The position numbers and the translations under genes are program-made. 64,000 nucleotides of DNA from Brachyspira suanatina (GTDB lineage: Bacteria > Spirochaetota > Brachyspiria > Brachyspirales > Brachyspiraceae): the NCBI RefSeq assembly GCF_001049755.1, contig NZ_CVLB01000001.1, positions 1,878,995 through 1,942,994 on the forward strand, written 5' to 3'. Numbering within the stretch: position 1 is the stretch's first letter; the number at the start of each line of letters is the position of its first letter. The notes beneath the pieces are model-generated. The model searched no databases. It was not told where the DNA came from and saw only the letters and a program-made list of their open reading frames with translations. Of the stretch, positions 17,801 to 26,358 are shown piece by piece.

Positions 17801-20626
17801 GAGCTTATCACAGAAAAAGAAGAATATCAGCCAGGCGAAACAGCTAAGATAATGATAAAATCTCCTTATGAATCTGCTACTGCTTTAGTAACAGTTGAAA
17901 GGGAATATGTAATAGATTCTTATGTTACAAATATTGAAGGTTCTACTGCTTTAATAGAAGTACCTATAAAACCAGAATATTTACCTAATATTTATGTAGG
18001 TGTTTCACTTGTTAAGGGAAGAGTTGAAAATGAAGCATATACTAATTATGCTACTGATGAGGGAAAACCTTCATTTAAAATAGGTTATGCAGGACTTTCA
18101 GTATCACCTCGTGAGAAAGAACTTAATGTAAAAATAACAAAATCTGCTGATACTTTAGAGCCTCGAGATGAAATGACAGTAGATTTATATGTAGAAACTA
18201 AAGAAAGCCAGCCTATGGAAACAGAAATTATGTTAAGCGTAGTTGATGTTGGAGTATTAAATTTAATAGGTTATAAAACTCCTAACTGGTTCAATACTTT
18301 CTATGGACAAAGACCTTTGAGTGTAGCAAGTGCCGACACAAGAATACACTTAATAGGACAGAGAAACTATGGAGAGAAAGGAGATACTCCTGGCGGTGAT
18401 GGTATGAGAGCTGCTAATGATATGATGGCTAAAGCTGAAGCTATGGGTATGGATGTATTCAGTATAAGAAAGAATTTCTTGACAACTGCATTCTATCAAG
18501 GAAGAGTAAAAACTGATGCTAACGGTAAAGCTACAGTTACATTCAATTTACCTGATAATATTACATCATTTAGAATAATGGCTTCTGCTATAAATAAAGA
18601 TGGTTATTTCGGTGCTTCTGATGATGTTGTAGTAGTTAAGAAAAATATCATGCTTATGCCTACCCTACCTGAATTTACTTATGTTGAAGATAAATTCAAA
18701 GCAGGAAGTATAGTATATAATTATTCCGATCAGGATTTAGAAATAGAAGTTCAGGCTGTTGCTTCTAATGCTGTAATAGAAAATGCATCTCAAAAAATTA
18801 CTGTTCCTAAAGGCGGTAATGCTGATGTAAGATTCGATATTATAGCTACAAACAGAGGAGAGGCTAAAGTTACAATATTAGCTAAAGGCGGAGAATATAC
18901 TGATGCTGTAGAAAAAGCATTTAAAGTTAATGTTCCTATGACTACAGAATCTGTTGCTCTATTCTCAAGCACTACAAATAATAATACTGATTTAATGCTT
19001 AAAATTCCTAATATATCAGAAGCGTATAAAGGTGCCGGAGATTTAGAAGTTTATATGTCTCCTAGTGCATTCAGCGAACTTACAGGCGGTATAAATTATC
19101 TTATAAATTATCCTTATCTTTGTTTAGAACAGCAGTTATCAAGAGTTTATCCTATAATAACAAGTAAGAGATTATTAGTAGACATGAAGCTTACTGATAT
19201 ATCTGAAGAAAATTTAGATAAAACAGTTCAGGATTTCTTAAAAATGATGCCTACATATCAAAGTCCTGACGGAGGATTCTCTTACTGGCCTAGCAAAACT
19301 TGGATATCTCCATGGCTTACTGCTTATGCTGCTGATGCTATGATTAAGGCCAAAAAAGAGGGATACACAGTTGATGAAAACTCTTTAAAACTAGCATTAG
19401 AATACATCAATAATTATGCTAAGAGCGGAGAGGCTGAAAAACCTAGCTTCTGGCAGGATGAATATATCAATCTTTCATCTATAGCTTATATTGCTGCAGT
19501 TCTTTCTGAAGGCGGATACAATGCTAATGATGTAAAAACTATAATAGACAGAATATATCCTCAAGTTAATAATATACCTTTCTATGGACAGGTTCAATTA
19601 ATGAGAGCTATGTATTATAACAAATATGATAATAAAGCATTAACTGAAGTTAGACAGTATATACTTAACACTATTAAAGAAGATCCTAACACAGCACATT
19701 ATGAGCTTGAAGCATATTATTCTAATCTTTATTGGATACACTCTTCTTCAGTAAGAGACACATCTGTTGCTTTATATGCTTTAATAGAAACAGGTTATGA
19801 CAATGCTATCAATGAAAAAGTAGTTCGTTGGTTAGTTCAGTCAAGAAAAAACGGCAGATATTTAAATACTCAGGACAATGTTTCAGTATTTGCTGCTATG
19901 AATATGTATTATAAAAAATATGAAAATGTTAAGCCTAATTTCAAAGCAGAGTTTATATATCAAGGAAAAACTTTACTTGAAGAAACATTCACGGCAAGAA
20001 CTCAGCCTAGCCTAACTAAAAAATATACTTTAGATGAGTTTATGAATGAAAGATTAAGTAATTCAAATACTAGATCTGCTTTAGCTAATATAAAACGTAA
20101 TGGAGACGGAAGACTTTATTATGGTGTTAGACTTACTTATGCTCCTCGTGAATTAGCTGTTAATAGAGATATGGGTATAAAAGTAGAAAGAAGATACGAA
20201 ACTAAAGACGGCAGAGTATTAGACTTAACTAAAGATAAATTCAAGCAAGGTGAGGAATATGTTGTTGTAGTAAAAGTAACAGCTCCTTTTGAAAGACATT
20301 TCGTTGTAGTTGATACTCCTATTGCGGCAGGTATGAGAATATTGAATGCTAGCTTTGCTACAGAAAGCAGCGAAGTTAAAAACTTAACTGGAAATGCTGG
20401 CAAACCTACTTGGTGGTGGGGCGGATTCAATCACACTGAAAACTACAATGACAAAATATTATTGTTTGCTGATATGCTTAGTGACGGCGAACATGAATAT
20501 AGATATGTAGTTCGTGCTGTTACTCCTGGTGAATATTTACTTCCTGCTACTAAGGCTGAAGAAATGTACAATCCTGAAGTATTCGGTTATGACGGACAGC
20601 ATAAAGTTGTTATAGAAGCTAAATAA
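14837..20626 (+). CDS. bacterial alpha-2-macroglobulin family protein with thioester
   Basis: 1929 residues, the largest gene here. A signal peptide spans about residues 1-32 with no lipobox Cys, so it is secreted or periplasmic rather than a lipoprotein. A chain of beta-sandwich MG domains follows, a bait region with Gly/Met-rich GGDGMRAANDMMAKAEAMGMD (about 1190-1210), then FRIMASAI (MG7/8). The thioester motif CLEQ is at Cys1429-Gln1432, with the alpha-helical TED domain around it (SPDGGFSYW), and a C-terminal receptor-like domain ends the protein. The family traps proteases that cleave the bait. GGAG lies 5 bases before the start. No pbpC partner is adjacent, unlike in E. coli. Confidence 0.92.
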   Translation: MRKLIVKLKTIYCIMIMSLILTMITGVSMFAAVAIDRTTPIGENTSRANYEAITVTFNQQMVALQAIKEVTNQYFNFNIDVKGTYKWLSINTLAFYPSEPLPDNTKIEVTLKKGIKSELTGDVLENDYTWTFNTLRPIMQKSSPYDRQSELPTDVNIVVYYNMPIYLQSAKEKIQLIASNNTTIDFDVRYAKIEDLREWETNEYKLEQVLVIKPKKALAKNDEITVHIGEGLAAVNGDLGTANAKSFNFSTHDEFYFSGNSEQTVTASYSPEAPKLEFSTRVEWADLIRNIEITPAIQLPTEEEIQQNSWSSKSFSLYQLRFNPNVTYNIKINGSLKDAYGQTLAQEQNITLNVTDYNPSVSIPSGMGVVESYEGIKLPVQVMNPNTINIQSRYVDKENIIPFLFVNKQVYRYDETPEFRRYTNQYKNLFGYNNTTEYTPNVERNRYITTALYLTNYMNNKQYGLLSIEFKTKTGYQSQYDYSTASQIQITSMGLTGKFSGDSNTIFVTDLKTGMPVEGAEVEIRDDFNRVLARATTDKNGIATTKGFRELGIKRASRWDTPRQWAIVTKGDDVSFINSDWGTGVSPWRMDISYDYSPADRDYNGSMFTERGLYKPGEEVHIKGVIRENILGNWKIARDFKTGLYTVNNSRGEEIHKGTVTLNEYGSYLIDFTLPADAPTGYYSVNVEFKSDSNKQSDEEKQEGVKDQTYSLSQSFRVEEFKPLEYESRLWVEDKNYYLGDTMPIKMSGWYLFGEPMISNQVDYNISMNETFFTPPNNAGFRFTKLSWFEDEYYNNYYSMIANGTGALDENGEYAYAPTIDASRSIHAAYVTIESTVSGEDSQRVSTTKSVLVHGSDYYIGIKRQGYFLETDKPAQLEFIAVDPEGNRLEGKKIEVQVIRRHWESVRKAITGGRFEWESKQIDDVVETTTVTTKKDPVAYSFTPTNSGLYIILARAKDSKNREVASDEYMYVIGKDYAPWAMFDDDLLELITEKEEYQPGETAKIMIKSPYESATALVTVEREYVIDSYVTNIEGSTALIEVPIKPEYLPNIYVGVSLVKGRVENEAYTNYATDEGKPSFKIGYAGLSVSPREKELNVKITKSADTLEPRDEMTVDLYVETKESQPMETEIMLSVVDVGVLNLIGYKTPNWFNTFYGQRPLSVASADTRIHLIGQRNYGEKGDTPGGDGMRAANDMMAKAEAMGMDVFSIRKNFLTTAFYQGRVKTDANGKATVTFNLPDNITSFRIMASAINKDGYFGASDDVVVVKKNIMLMPTLPEFTYVEDKFKAGSIVYNYSDQDLEIEVQAVASNAVIENASQKITVPKGGNADVRFDIIATNRGEAKVTILAKGGEYTDAVEKAFKVNVPMTTESVALFSSTTNNNTDLMLKIPNISEAYKGAGDLEVYMSPSAFSELTGGINYLINYPYLCLEQQLSRVYPIITSKRLLVDMKLTDISEENLDKTVQDFLKMMPTYQSPDGGFSYWPSKTWISPWLTAYAADAMIKAKKEGYTVDENSLKLALEYINNYAKSGEAEKPSFWQDEYINLSSIAYIAAVLSEGGYNANDVKTIIDRIYPQVNNIPFYGQVQLMRAMYYNKYDNKALTEVRQYILNTIKEDPNTAHYELEAYYSNLYWIHSSSVRDTSVALYALIETGYDNAINEKVVRWLVQSRKNGRYLNTQDNVSVFAAMNMYYKKYENVKPNFKAEFIYQGKTLLEETFTARTQPSLTKKYTLDEFMNERLSNSNTRSALANIKRNGDGRLYYGVRLTYAPRELAVNRDMGIKVERRYETKDGRVLDLTKDKFKQGEEYVVVVKVTAPFERHFVVVDTPIAAGMRILNASFATESSEVKNLTGNAGKPTWWWGGFNHTENYNDKILLFADMLSDGEHEYRYVVRAVTPGEYLLPATKAEEMYNPEVFGYDGQHKVVIEAK

Positions 20627-20651
20627 ATTTAAACAATAATTTTATAAAATT

Positions 20652-20686
20652 AAAGGCGGTATCTTTTTTGAGGTATCGCCTTTTTT
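20652..20686 (+). terminator. terminator of the macroglobulin gene
   Basis: GGCGGTATC pairs with GGTATCGCC (9 bp, two G-T pairs), followed by TTTTTT. Confidence 0.85.
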
Positions 20687-20688
20687 AT

Positions 20689-20717
20689 TTGATATAAAAT
20701 TTATTTGTATTTATAAT
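20689..20717 (+). promoter_or_regulatory. strong promoter giving a leaderless nuclease mRNA
   Basis: TTGATA (20689-20694), 17 bases, TATAAT (20712-20717). The ATG at 20724 begins 7 bases past the -10, where transcription should start. No ribosome site is present. The -35 lies directly against the preceding terminator T-run. Confidence 0.7.
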
Positions 20718-20723
20718 ACTTAT

Positions 20724-22010
20724 ATGAAAAAAATGCATTTAGATATAATAAATTTTTTATTTGATAAAAATAGAGAATTAATTAATAATAAAGAAACCAT
20801 TTTAAATCTTTTATTAGAAAATTATGAAAGTCTTATTAATTCTTTAAAAGAATATAAATTAAGTAAACCACCAAGAATTAATATATTTAAACTAATTGAT
20901 ATAGAAGAATTAGAACGTAAAAATTCTACAATATTATATGAATTACTGAAAATAAATATTAATAATGAAAATGTACGATTCAATTTTATAAACTCTTTTT
21001 TACAATATATTTTTAAAGAAGATATTATAAATGATAGTAATGAAACATTTGAAATAGAAAAAGAGTATAGTCCAAAAGGAACTCAAAAATCTATAGATTT
21101 GTATATTCATAATAGAAATTTTTCTGTTATTATTGAAAATAAAATTAACAGCGGAGATAATGGAGATAATCAGCTATTAAATTATATCAAGTATGTAAAA
21201 GATGAAATAAGTCATAATAATATTTATATTATATATTTAACTAGAGGCGGTTATTTACCTTCAGAAAATAGTTTACCAACAAAAGAAAGAATAAAATTAA
21301 AAAATAAATTTATTAATATATCACATAGAAATATTGCTGATTGGCTTAAATATATTATTTATGAAGATGAAAATTGTAATTTTATACATATGAAAGAATA
21401 TGATAATTTGAAATCTGCAATAGTTCAAATTATAGAAGAAGAGGAATATTTAAGTTCAAGCAGCGAAGAGGATACTTTTATGCAAGATAAATTAAAAGAA
21501 TTATTACAAAGCAATGATGCATATAATAATATTAGTACTCCTGAAGAAGCACAGGAATATATTGATTTGATTGAAAGTACAATAGAAATATTAAGACACC
21601 AAAAAACTGATAATATGCAAGATTATATAGATTATATTAAAAAAGTATCTGATATTTTGAGAGAAGATAAAAAATATAAATTTGAAATAGAAGATTCTGA
21701 TACTATAAAAGATAATTTATTTAATAAAAATTTCTCTCACACAATATATAAAGGATCTGATCAAATAGAAGGTTTGTATATTATTTTAGTACTTAAATAT
21801 AATCATATAAGTGTAGGATTTGATACAGGAGGAATTAAAAAAAGAGAATTAGGAAATATAATAGAAAAAATAAAAAACTATAAAATAAAATGGCTTAATA
21901 TAAATGATAATGAAGGTATATGGTATGATATAGATATAAATAATAAAAGTGCTGAAGATACAGCTTCTAAAATGAAAGAATTATATGATGCATTAAAAAA
22001 TATAAAATAA
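20724..22010 (+). CDS. PD-(D/E)XK nuclease superfamily protein (PDDEXK_4-like)
   Basis: 428 residues. The nuclease core shows Asp125 in SIDLYI, E138-N-K140 in VIIENKI, then a helix with Gln (NQLLNYIKYV), matching the D-[ED]xK-Q pattern of PDDEXK_4 proteins. An upstream strand (EKEYSPKGTQKSIDLYI) fits the family. The C-terminal 170 residues form a second domain beginning with a STPEEAQEYIDLIES helix and ending GIWYDIDIN--SAEDTA. This second domain is repeated as a separate protein by the next gene. A DNA nuclease or defence role is inferred; target unknown. The mRNA appears leaderless. Confidence 0.75.
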   Translation: MKKMHLDIINFLFDKNRELINNKETILNLLLENYESLINSLKEYKLSKPPRINIFKLIDIEELERKNSTILYELLKININNENVRFNFINSFLQYIFKEDIINDSNETFEIEKEYSPKGTQKSIDLYIHNRNFSVIIENKINSGDNGDNQLLNYIKYVKDEISHNNIYIIYLTRGGYLPSENSLPTKERIKLKNKFINISHRNIADWLKYIIYEDENCNFIHMKEYDNLKSAIVQIIEEEEYLSSSSEEDTFMQDKLKELLQSNDAYNNISTPEEAQEYIDLIESTIEILRHQKTDNMQDYIDYIKKVSDILREDKKYKFEIEDSDTIKDNLFNKNFSHTIYKGSDQIEGLYIILVLKYNHISVGFDTGGIKKRELGNIIEKIKNYKIKWLNINDNEGIWYDIDINNKSAEDTASKMKELYDALKNIK

Positions 22011-22023
22011 TTAGGTATTAAAT

Positions 22024-22578
22024 ATGAATGATAAATTATTGAAGCAAATATTAGAAAACAATAAAAATTATAAACAAATATCATCTATAGAAGATATAGA
22101 TAATTTTATTGATATATTAGAAAATACAAAAGAAGTTCTTATTGAAAAAAGACGGGAATTAGTACAAAAAAATGTACAGAATCATATTAATTTTTCTGAA
22201 TATGTTGATAAATTGATAAAATCTAAATATGAATTGATAAAATCTAAAAATGAACATTTTAATTTAAAAAAAGAAAAAAATACTTTATTAGATGAGATTT
22301 ATAACAAGACAGAATCTGATATAATATATTGTGATGTAAATGACTTTAGTATTTGTATAAAGATTGGTCAAGGAGAAGAATATATATATATTTGTATTTA
22401 CTCTAAAAATACAAAACTAATAAATAAATTAAAAAGTATAATATATTTAGATGAAGAATTCTCTTTCCTTGATGGAAATGACGATCATAATATATGGGGA
22501 CCTGTTGCTCAAAATGATGCAGAAGAAACAGCAAATAGAATGCTTACTATATTTAATGTAGTAAAGAAAATTAAATAG
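22024..22578 (+). CDS. paralogue of the C-terminal domain of the upstream nuclease
   Basis: 184 residues. It lacks the nuclease core but follows the C-terminal half of the upstream protein: SSIEDIDNFIDILENTKEVL against STPEEAQEYIDLIESTIEIL, and NIWGPVAQNDAEETANRM against GIWYDIDINNKSAEDTASKM. It is therefore a partial duplication that keeps only the second domain, perhaps a specificity or immunity partner. It starts 13 bases after the nuclease stop, with AGG as a weak ribosome site, so the two form one unit. Function unknown. Confidence 0.65.
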   Translation: MNDKLLKQILENNKNYKQISSIEDIDNFIDILENTKEVLIEKRRELVQKNVQNHINFSEYVDKLIKSKYELIKSKNEHFNLKKEKNTLLDEIYNKTESDIIYCDVNDFSICIKIGQGEEYIYICIYSKNTKLINKLKSIIYLDEEFSFLDGNDDHNIWGPVAQNDAEETANRMLTIFNVVKKIK

Positions 22579-22782
22579 TTATTATAATTAATTTAATATA
22601 TTTTTTATCGCTTTTTCTAACTTTATGGCACTGTATTTGAGTTTATAAAATAATCTTATATTTTATTATGCTTTTGAAAGCGTAAGTTAAATATTGTATT
22701 AAATAATACTAAGACAAAGCCTTGCAAATATTAAAATTAAAAAGCTTAGTATAATTTGTTATTTTTAATCTATTTACATTTG
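22579..22782. other. intergenic, no gene seen
   Basis: A/T-rich sequence between the nuclease pair and palindrome copy 1. Neither an open frame nor a clear hairpin terminator stands out. Confidence 0.3.
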
Positions 22783-23092
22783 CCCGCCCTATATATTTAA
22801 AACTTTTATTTGTTATTTTATATTTTATACTTCTTTAAAACTAATACTGCAATTATAGAACCCACCCAAAATTTTATTTAACTTTATAATCTATTCACCG
22901 CACGCAGAATGAAATTATAAATATATATTAATTATGAATTCTAATTTTTACTATATTTGAAATTTTACTTACCGTGCGTATAGTAAAGTCTTAAATTTAA
23001 AAAAATCTTGGGAGGGTGCTAAAATTTCTAATAAAGCTATAAATATAATAACACCACAATTACAGAAAAAACTATAAAGGATAAAGGGCGGG
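22783..23092. repeat. 310-bp imperfect palindrome, copy 1 (MITE-like)
   Basis: The ends are CCCGCCCT (22783-22790) and AGGGCGGG (23085-23092). Inside, a second arm pair (CCACCCAAAATTTT from 22862; right arm 22991-23018 ending GGGAGGGTG) and a third (CGCACG at 22899, CGTGCG at 22973) are nested symmetrically around GAATTC at 22936-22941, the exact centre. Copy 2 at 27522-27831 has the same length, order and centre. It has no coding capacity. Confidence 0.8.
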
Positions 23093-23120
23093 ACTTCAAA
23101 ATAATTTTTTATATTAATAA

Positions 23121-25736
23121 TTAAGAAAACATATCAGTAAGCCTAAAATCCCAAATCATCAAAATAAGTAATGTATAAATAAATCTATCCTGCAATTTTT
23201 GATTATCATTAAAAAAATTAATATTTATTTTTACTTTATCTTTGTAATCAATATCATTATTAGCATTTATAGTGATTTCAAGACTATCTCCATTTTCTAG
23301 TTTTAAATTATAAGTTTCAACTACACCATAATCTAAATAACTAGGATTCATTGAATACCTAGTACCGAAAGCCTTAAAAGTACCATAAGATATTTCAATG
23401 TTTTGTAATTTTTTTATTTCATTTTCCAAATTATTTTTATCTAATTTTATTATACTTAATTGATTTATTGTTTGAGTAAGTTCGTAATCTTCTAATTGTT
23501 TTCTCCATTTTGTAATAGTTTCATTATTCATTTCTATAGGACTTGCCAAACTTATAAAGCTGTCATCATCAATATTTACTTCTTCATCATCGCAATTTGT
23601 ATAACTTCCGTCACCTGCATATCTAAATGTAGTTAAAAACAAATTATCTTTATCATACAAATTCCAAATAAGTGAAGAAGCAAATTTATTCATTATAGAA
23701 TTATCAATAAATACTTCTTTGAAAAAACTATAATTATATTTCTTTTCATACATCAATAATTTTGTTAAATTTATAGAAAGTTTCTTTATTACTTTTGGTA
23801 TTTCTTTTTTGATATATTTAATTTCTTCTTTTTCAGTTTCTGTAAAATCTCTAGGTACTGCTTTTAACTCCTTATTATTTTTTATATCAAATATATTTAC
23901 AGAATAATCTGCATTCAAAATTAATTTATAATTATCATTAATAATTTTTTCTCCTCTTGAATCGAATCCCAAATTTGAACTAAACTTTAATTCTAAATCA
24001 TCAATATCAAGTCCTATTTCCTTTGATATCTTATTTATTAAATTAAAAGCATTTTCTCTCAATTCTGATTTTTTAGTTTTTGAATAAATATCATATAATA
24101 ACTTAATACTGTATTCTGTCGTTTTTACTGATGATAAAATTATCAAAAAGAAATTAGAGTCTTTCTCTTTCTTGTATATTTCTCTTAAAGCTTCATCGCC
24201 GCCATACAAACCATAAACAACAGCAGCAGCTTCTTTATATGTTTCTATATAAATATTTTTAGCAAAAGTCAAAAAACTTTCTCTGTCAAGTAAACCAATT
24301 ATAGAATCAATTTCAAGCAAATAATAAATATCTCTTTTTAACTCTAAATATTTTAAGTATATATATTTTATAACTTTTATATCAACTATTCTTGATTTAT
24401 CTTTTATTAACACATTACAATTTTCTATATAAGAAACTTTCTTCTCATCTTTTTTATTTAATTTAATAGTTTCTTCATATTTTTCAATACTGTCAAATAT
24501 TTCATAATCAACAACTTCTTTCAAATCATCATAATAAATATTTTCTAATTTTCTTTTAGCAAATTGAACTTTTTTATTTTTTATTTCTGAAGCTATTTTA
24601 TGAATCTCTTTTATATTCTCCTCTATTTTGTTAATTATAATTTTATTCTCATTATCAAAAGCATATAAATATAAAATCCATTTCAAACTTAATTTATCTA
24701 TATTTTTAGAAATAACATCAGACCAATCGCCTAAATACTCAAGAGATTCAATATTCCAATCCCCCAAAGAATCATAATGCTGAAAACCGCTTCTAAATAA
24801 CATTCCAATCATATTTTCTACTTTATCGACTTTCCAAGTACTCAAACTCTGATTAAAACTTTCTGCATCATAAAATAAACATTGCATAGATACTACATTA
24901 GAAGTGTCCCATTTATCCAAAGGCTGATTAAACTTTTTAGCTTTATCAAAAACATAATCCATTTCTATAATTTTAGATGTATTCCAAGTATTTAACGGCT
25001 GATTAAATTCATAGCAAAATTTAAACATATTTGATATATATTTCAAATTAGAAGTATCCCAATTATCTAAAGGCTGATTAAAACTATAACAATCTTCAAA
25101 CATACTATGTGCATATTCTAATTTAGAAACATCCCAATTATTAATATTTTGATTAAAGTTTATACAATGCTTAAACATACTAGCAGTACTTATTAAACTA
25201 GAAGTATTCCATTTATCTAAAGACTGATTGAAATTCCAGCATTCTTCAAACATGTTATTGGCATATTCTAATTTTGAAACATTCCAATTATTAATATTTT
25301 GATTGAAATTTCTACAATTCATAAACATACCAGTAGCACTTATTACATTGGAAGTATCCCAATTATCTAAAGGCTGATTGAAATTTGAACAATGAGCAAA
25401 TGTGTAAACCATTTCTTTTACTTTAGATACATTCCAAGAATTTAAATTTTGATTAAATTTTTTACAATATTTAAACATTCCTTTTATATTTTCAGCGTTA
25501 GATAGATTCCATTTAGAAATATCTTCATTAAAATTTACACACTCCCTGAACATATAACTAAAATCTATAACATTACTTACATTCCATTTATCTATACCAG
25601 AAAAATCTTCTCTTTTTATTAATGAAAATAAATATTTCATATCCGTTATTAAACTAGTATCTATATCACCTAAGTAAATATTTTCATCTTGTATTAAAAT
25701 TCTTAATTCTTCTTTTGTTTGAGGATAATATTTCAT
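23121..25736 (-). CDS. DUF285 (BspA-like) repeat protein with C-terminal DUF4132-like domain
   Basis: 871 residues. A conserved cap (KEELR-LIQDENIYLGDID, SLITDM) is followed from about residue 45 to 340 by roughly 12 tandem 25-residue units of the pattern FNQ-L--W-TS-V----MF--C. These are the DUF285/BspA-like leucine-rich-type repeats. After a helical linker, residues about 640-800 (SSLIWNLYDKDN, TFRYAGDGSYTN, W---L-DYELTQTINQLSI) resemble DUF4132, found in MolR-like proteins. There is no signal peptide or lipobox, so a cytoplasmic location is likely, unlike BspA. AAGGA lies 8 bases upstream. Role unknown; the repeats suggest protein binding. Confidence 0.8.
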   Translation of the reverse strand: MKYYPQTKEELRILIQDENIYLGDIDTSLITDMKYLFSLIKREDFSGIDKWNVSNVIDFSYMFRECVNFNEDISKWNLSNAENIKGMFKYCKKFNQNLNSWNVSKVKEMVYTFAHCSNFNQPLDNWDTSNVISATGMFMNCRNFNQNINNWNVSKLEYANNMFEECWNFNQSLDKWNTSSLISTASMFKHCINFNQNINNWDVSKLEYAHSMFEDCYSFNQPLDNWDTSNLKYISNMFKFCYEFNQPLNTWNTSKIIEMDYVFDKAKKFNQPLDKWDTSNVVSMQCLFYDAESFNQSLSTWKVDKVENMIGMLFRSGFQHYDSLGDWNIESLEYLGDWSDVISKNIDKLSLKWILYLYAFDNENKIIINKIEENIKEIHKIASEIKNKKVQFAKRKLENIYYDDLKEVVDYEIFDSIEKYEETIKLNKKDEKKVSYIENCNVLIKDKSRIVDIKVIKYIYLKYLELKRDIYYLLEIDSIIGLLDRESFLTFAKNIYIETYKEAAAVVYGLYGGDEALREIYKKEKDSNFFLIILSSVKTTEYSIKLLYDIYSKTKKSELRENAFNLINKISKEIGLDIDDLELKFSSNLGFDSRGEKIINDNYKLILNADYSVNIFDIKNNKELKAVPRDFTETEKEEIKYIKKEIPKVIKKLSINLTKLLMYEKKYNYSFFKEVFIDNSIMNKFASSLIWNLYDKDNLFLTTFRYAGDGSYTNCDDEEVNIDDDSFISLASPIEMNNETITKWRKQLEDYELTQTINQLSIIKLDKNNLENEIKKLQNIEISYGTFKAFGTRYSMNPSYLDYGVVETYNLKLENGDSLEITINANNDIDYKDKVKININFFNDNQKLQDRFIYTLLILMIWDFRLTDMFS

Positions 25737-25999
25737 TATTATGTTTCCTTATTCTTTTTTATTATTCTATATTCTTATATATATTTTTCAATTTAAAAAA
25801 CTATATAATAAATAAATTTTGTATAAAATTTTTAATACAATGACAAAGTTTAATTATTGTATGGTATTTCAATTATAATATTTGTCTTTTTGCAACTTTG
25901 ACGAAGTCGCGGAAAAAAAGTTAATATAATTTTTTTATTTTTATAATTGTGGCTTGCCCACCGCGAAGTGTATACGTCTGTAAAAAGAACAATAAAAAA
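25737..25999. other. intergenic, promoter side of the DUF285 gene
   Basis: The first 60 bases upstream of the start codon are nearly the same as those upstream of the paralogue at 27452, so the genes were duplicated with their control region. Beyond that lie a GCGGAAAAAAAG block and CCACCGCGAAGTG, fragments like those of the dispersed repeat. No gene. Confidence 0.4.
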
Positions 26000-26028
26000 T
26001 TGACAAACTTAAAAATTTTCAGTATATA
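26000..26028 (+). promoter_or_regulatory. promoter-like direct repeat, left copy
   Basis: TTGACA, 17 bases, TATATA. The same 29 bases recur exactly at 26359-26387. It reads into the noncoding dispersed repeat. Confidence 0.5.
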
Positions 26029-26029
26029 C

Positions 26030-26350
26030 CTAAACAAATATACTTTGTCAGAAATAATTTTTTTAATTTTAAATATCTGCAGGGCTTTGCCCCGAACCCC
26101 AGTTCTTTTACAACCGAAGGAAGTACTGTAAGTATTGGTATAAAAGAACCAAGGCTCTGACCACTACACTTCGTTTCGTGAAAGAACTGCATTTTTATAG
26201 GTTATACCATATATTTAATAGGCATGTTTTAATATAAAGTTCTAGCACTTGCGTTTTCGCAAAGCGTATCCGAGCTTGTCGAGGATATAGGTTCTTTAAC
26301 GAAGTCCGCAGAGCGTGTGCGTCAAAAAAGTAGATAACATTTATATAAAG
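26030..26350. repeat. dispersed hairpin-rich intergenic repeat, copy B
   Basis: Shares with 9061-9280 the blocks GGGCTTTGCCC, CCCC-GTTCTTTT, ACTGCATTTTT, TTTTCGCAAAGCG and AAAAAGTAGATAA in the same order, but its middle is longer and includes extra hairpins (CACTTCGTTTCGTG). No credible gene; an open frame across 25949-26131 has no family or ribosome site. Confidence 0.6.
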
Positions 26351-26358
26351 TGTATCAG

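Noticed and set aside
15337-20430. Several minus-strand frames inside the macroglobulin gene
   Set aside because: Short frames antisense to a single continuous 1929-codon gene with recognisable domains.
24700-25700. Evenly spaced repeats of about 75 bp that could suggest a CRISPR array
   Set aside because: The repeats are diverged coding units of a DUF285 array, in frame and without constant direct repeats or unique spacers.
25949-26131. 60-residue plus-strand frame in the intergenic region
   Set aside because: It falls in repeat sequence, has no ribosome site and low-complexity composition.
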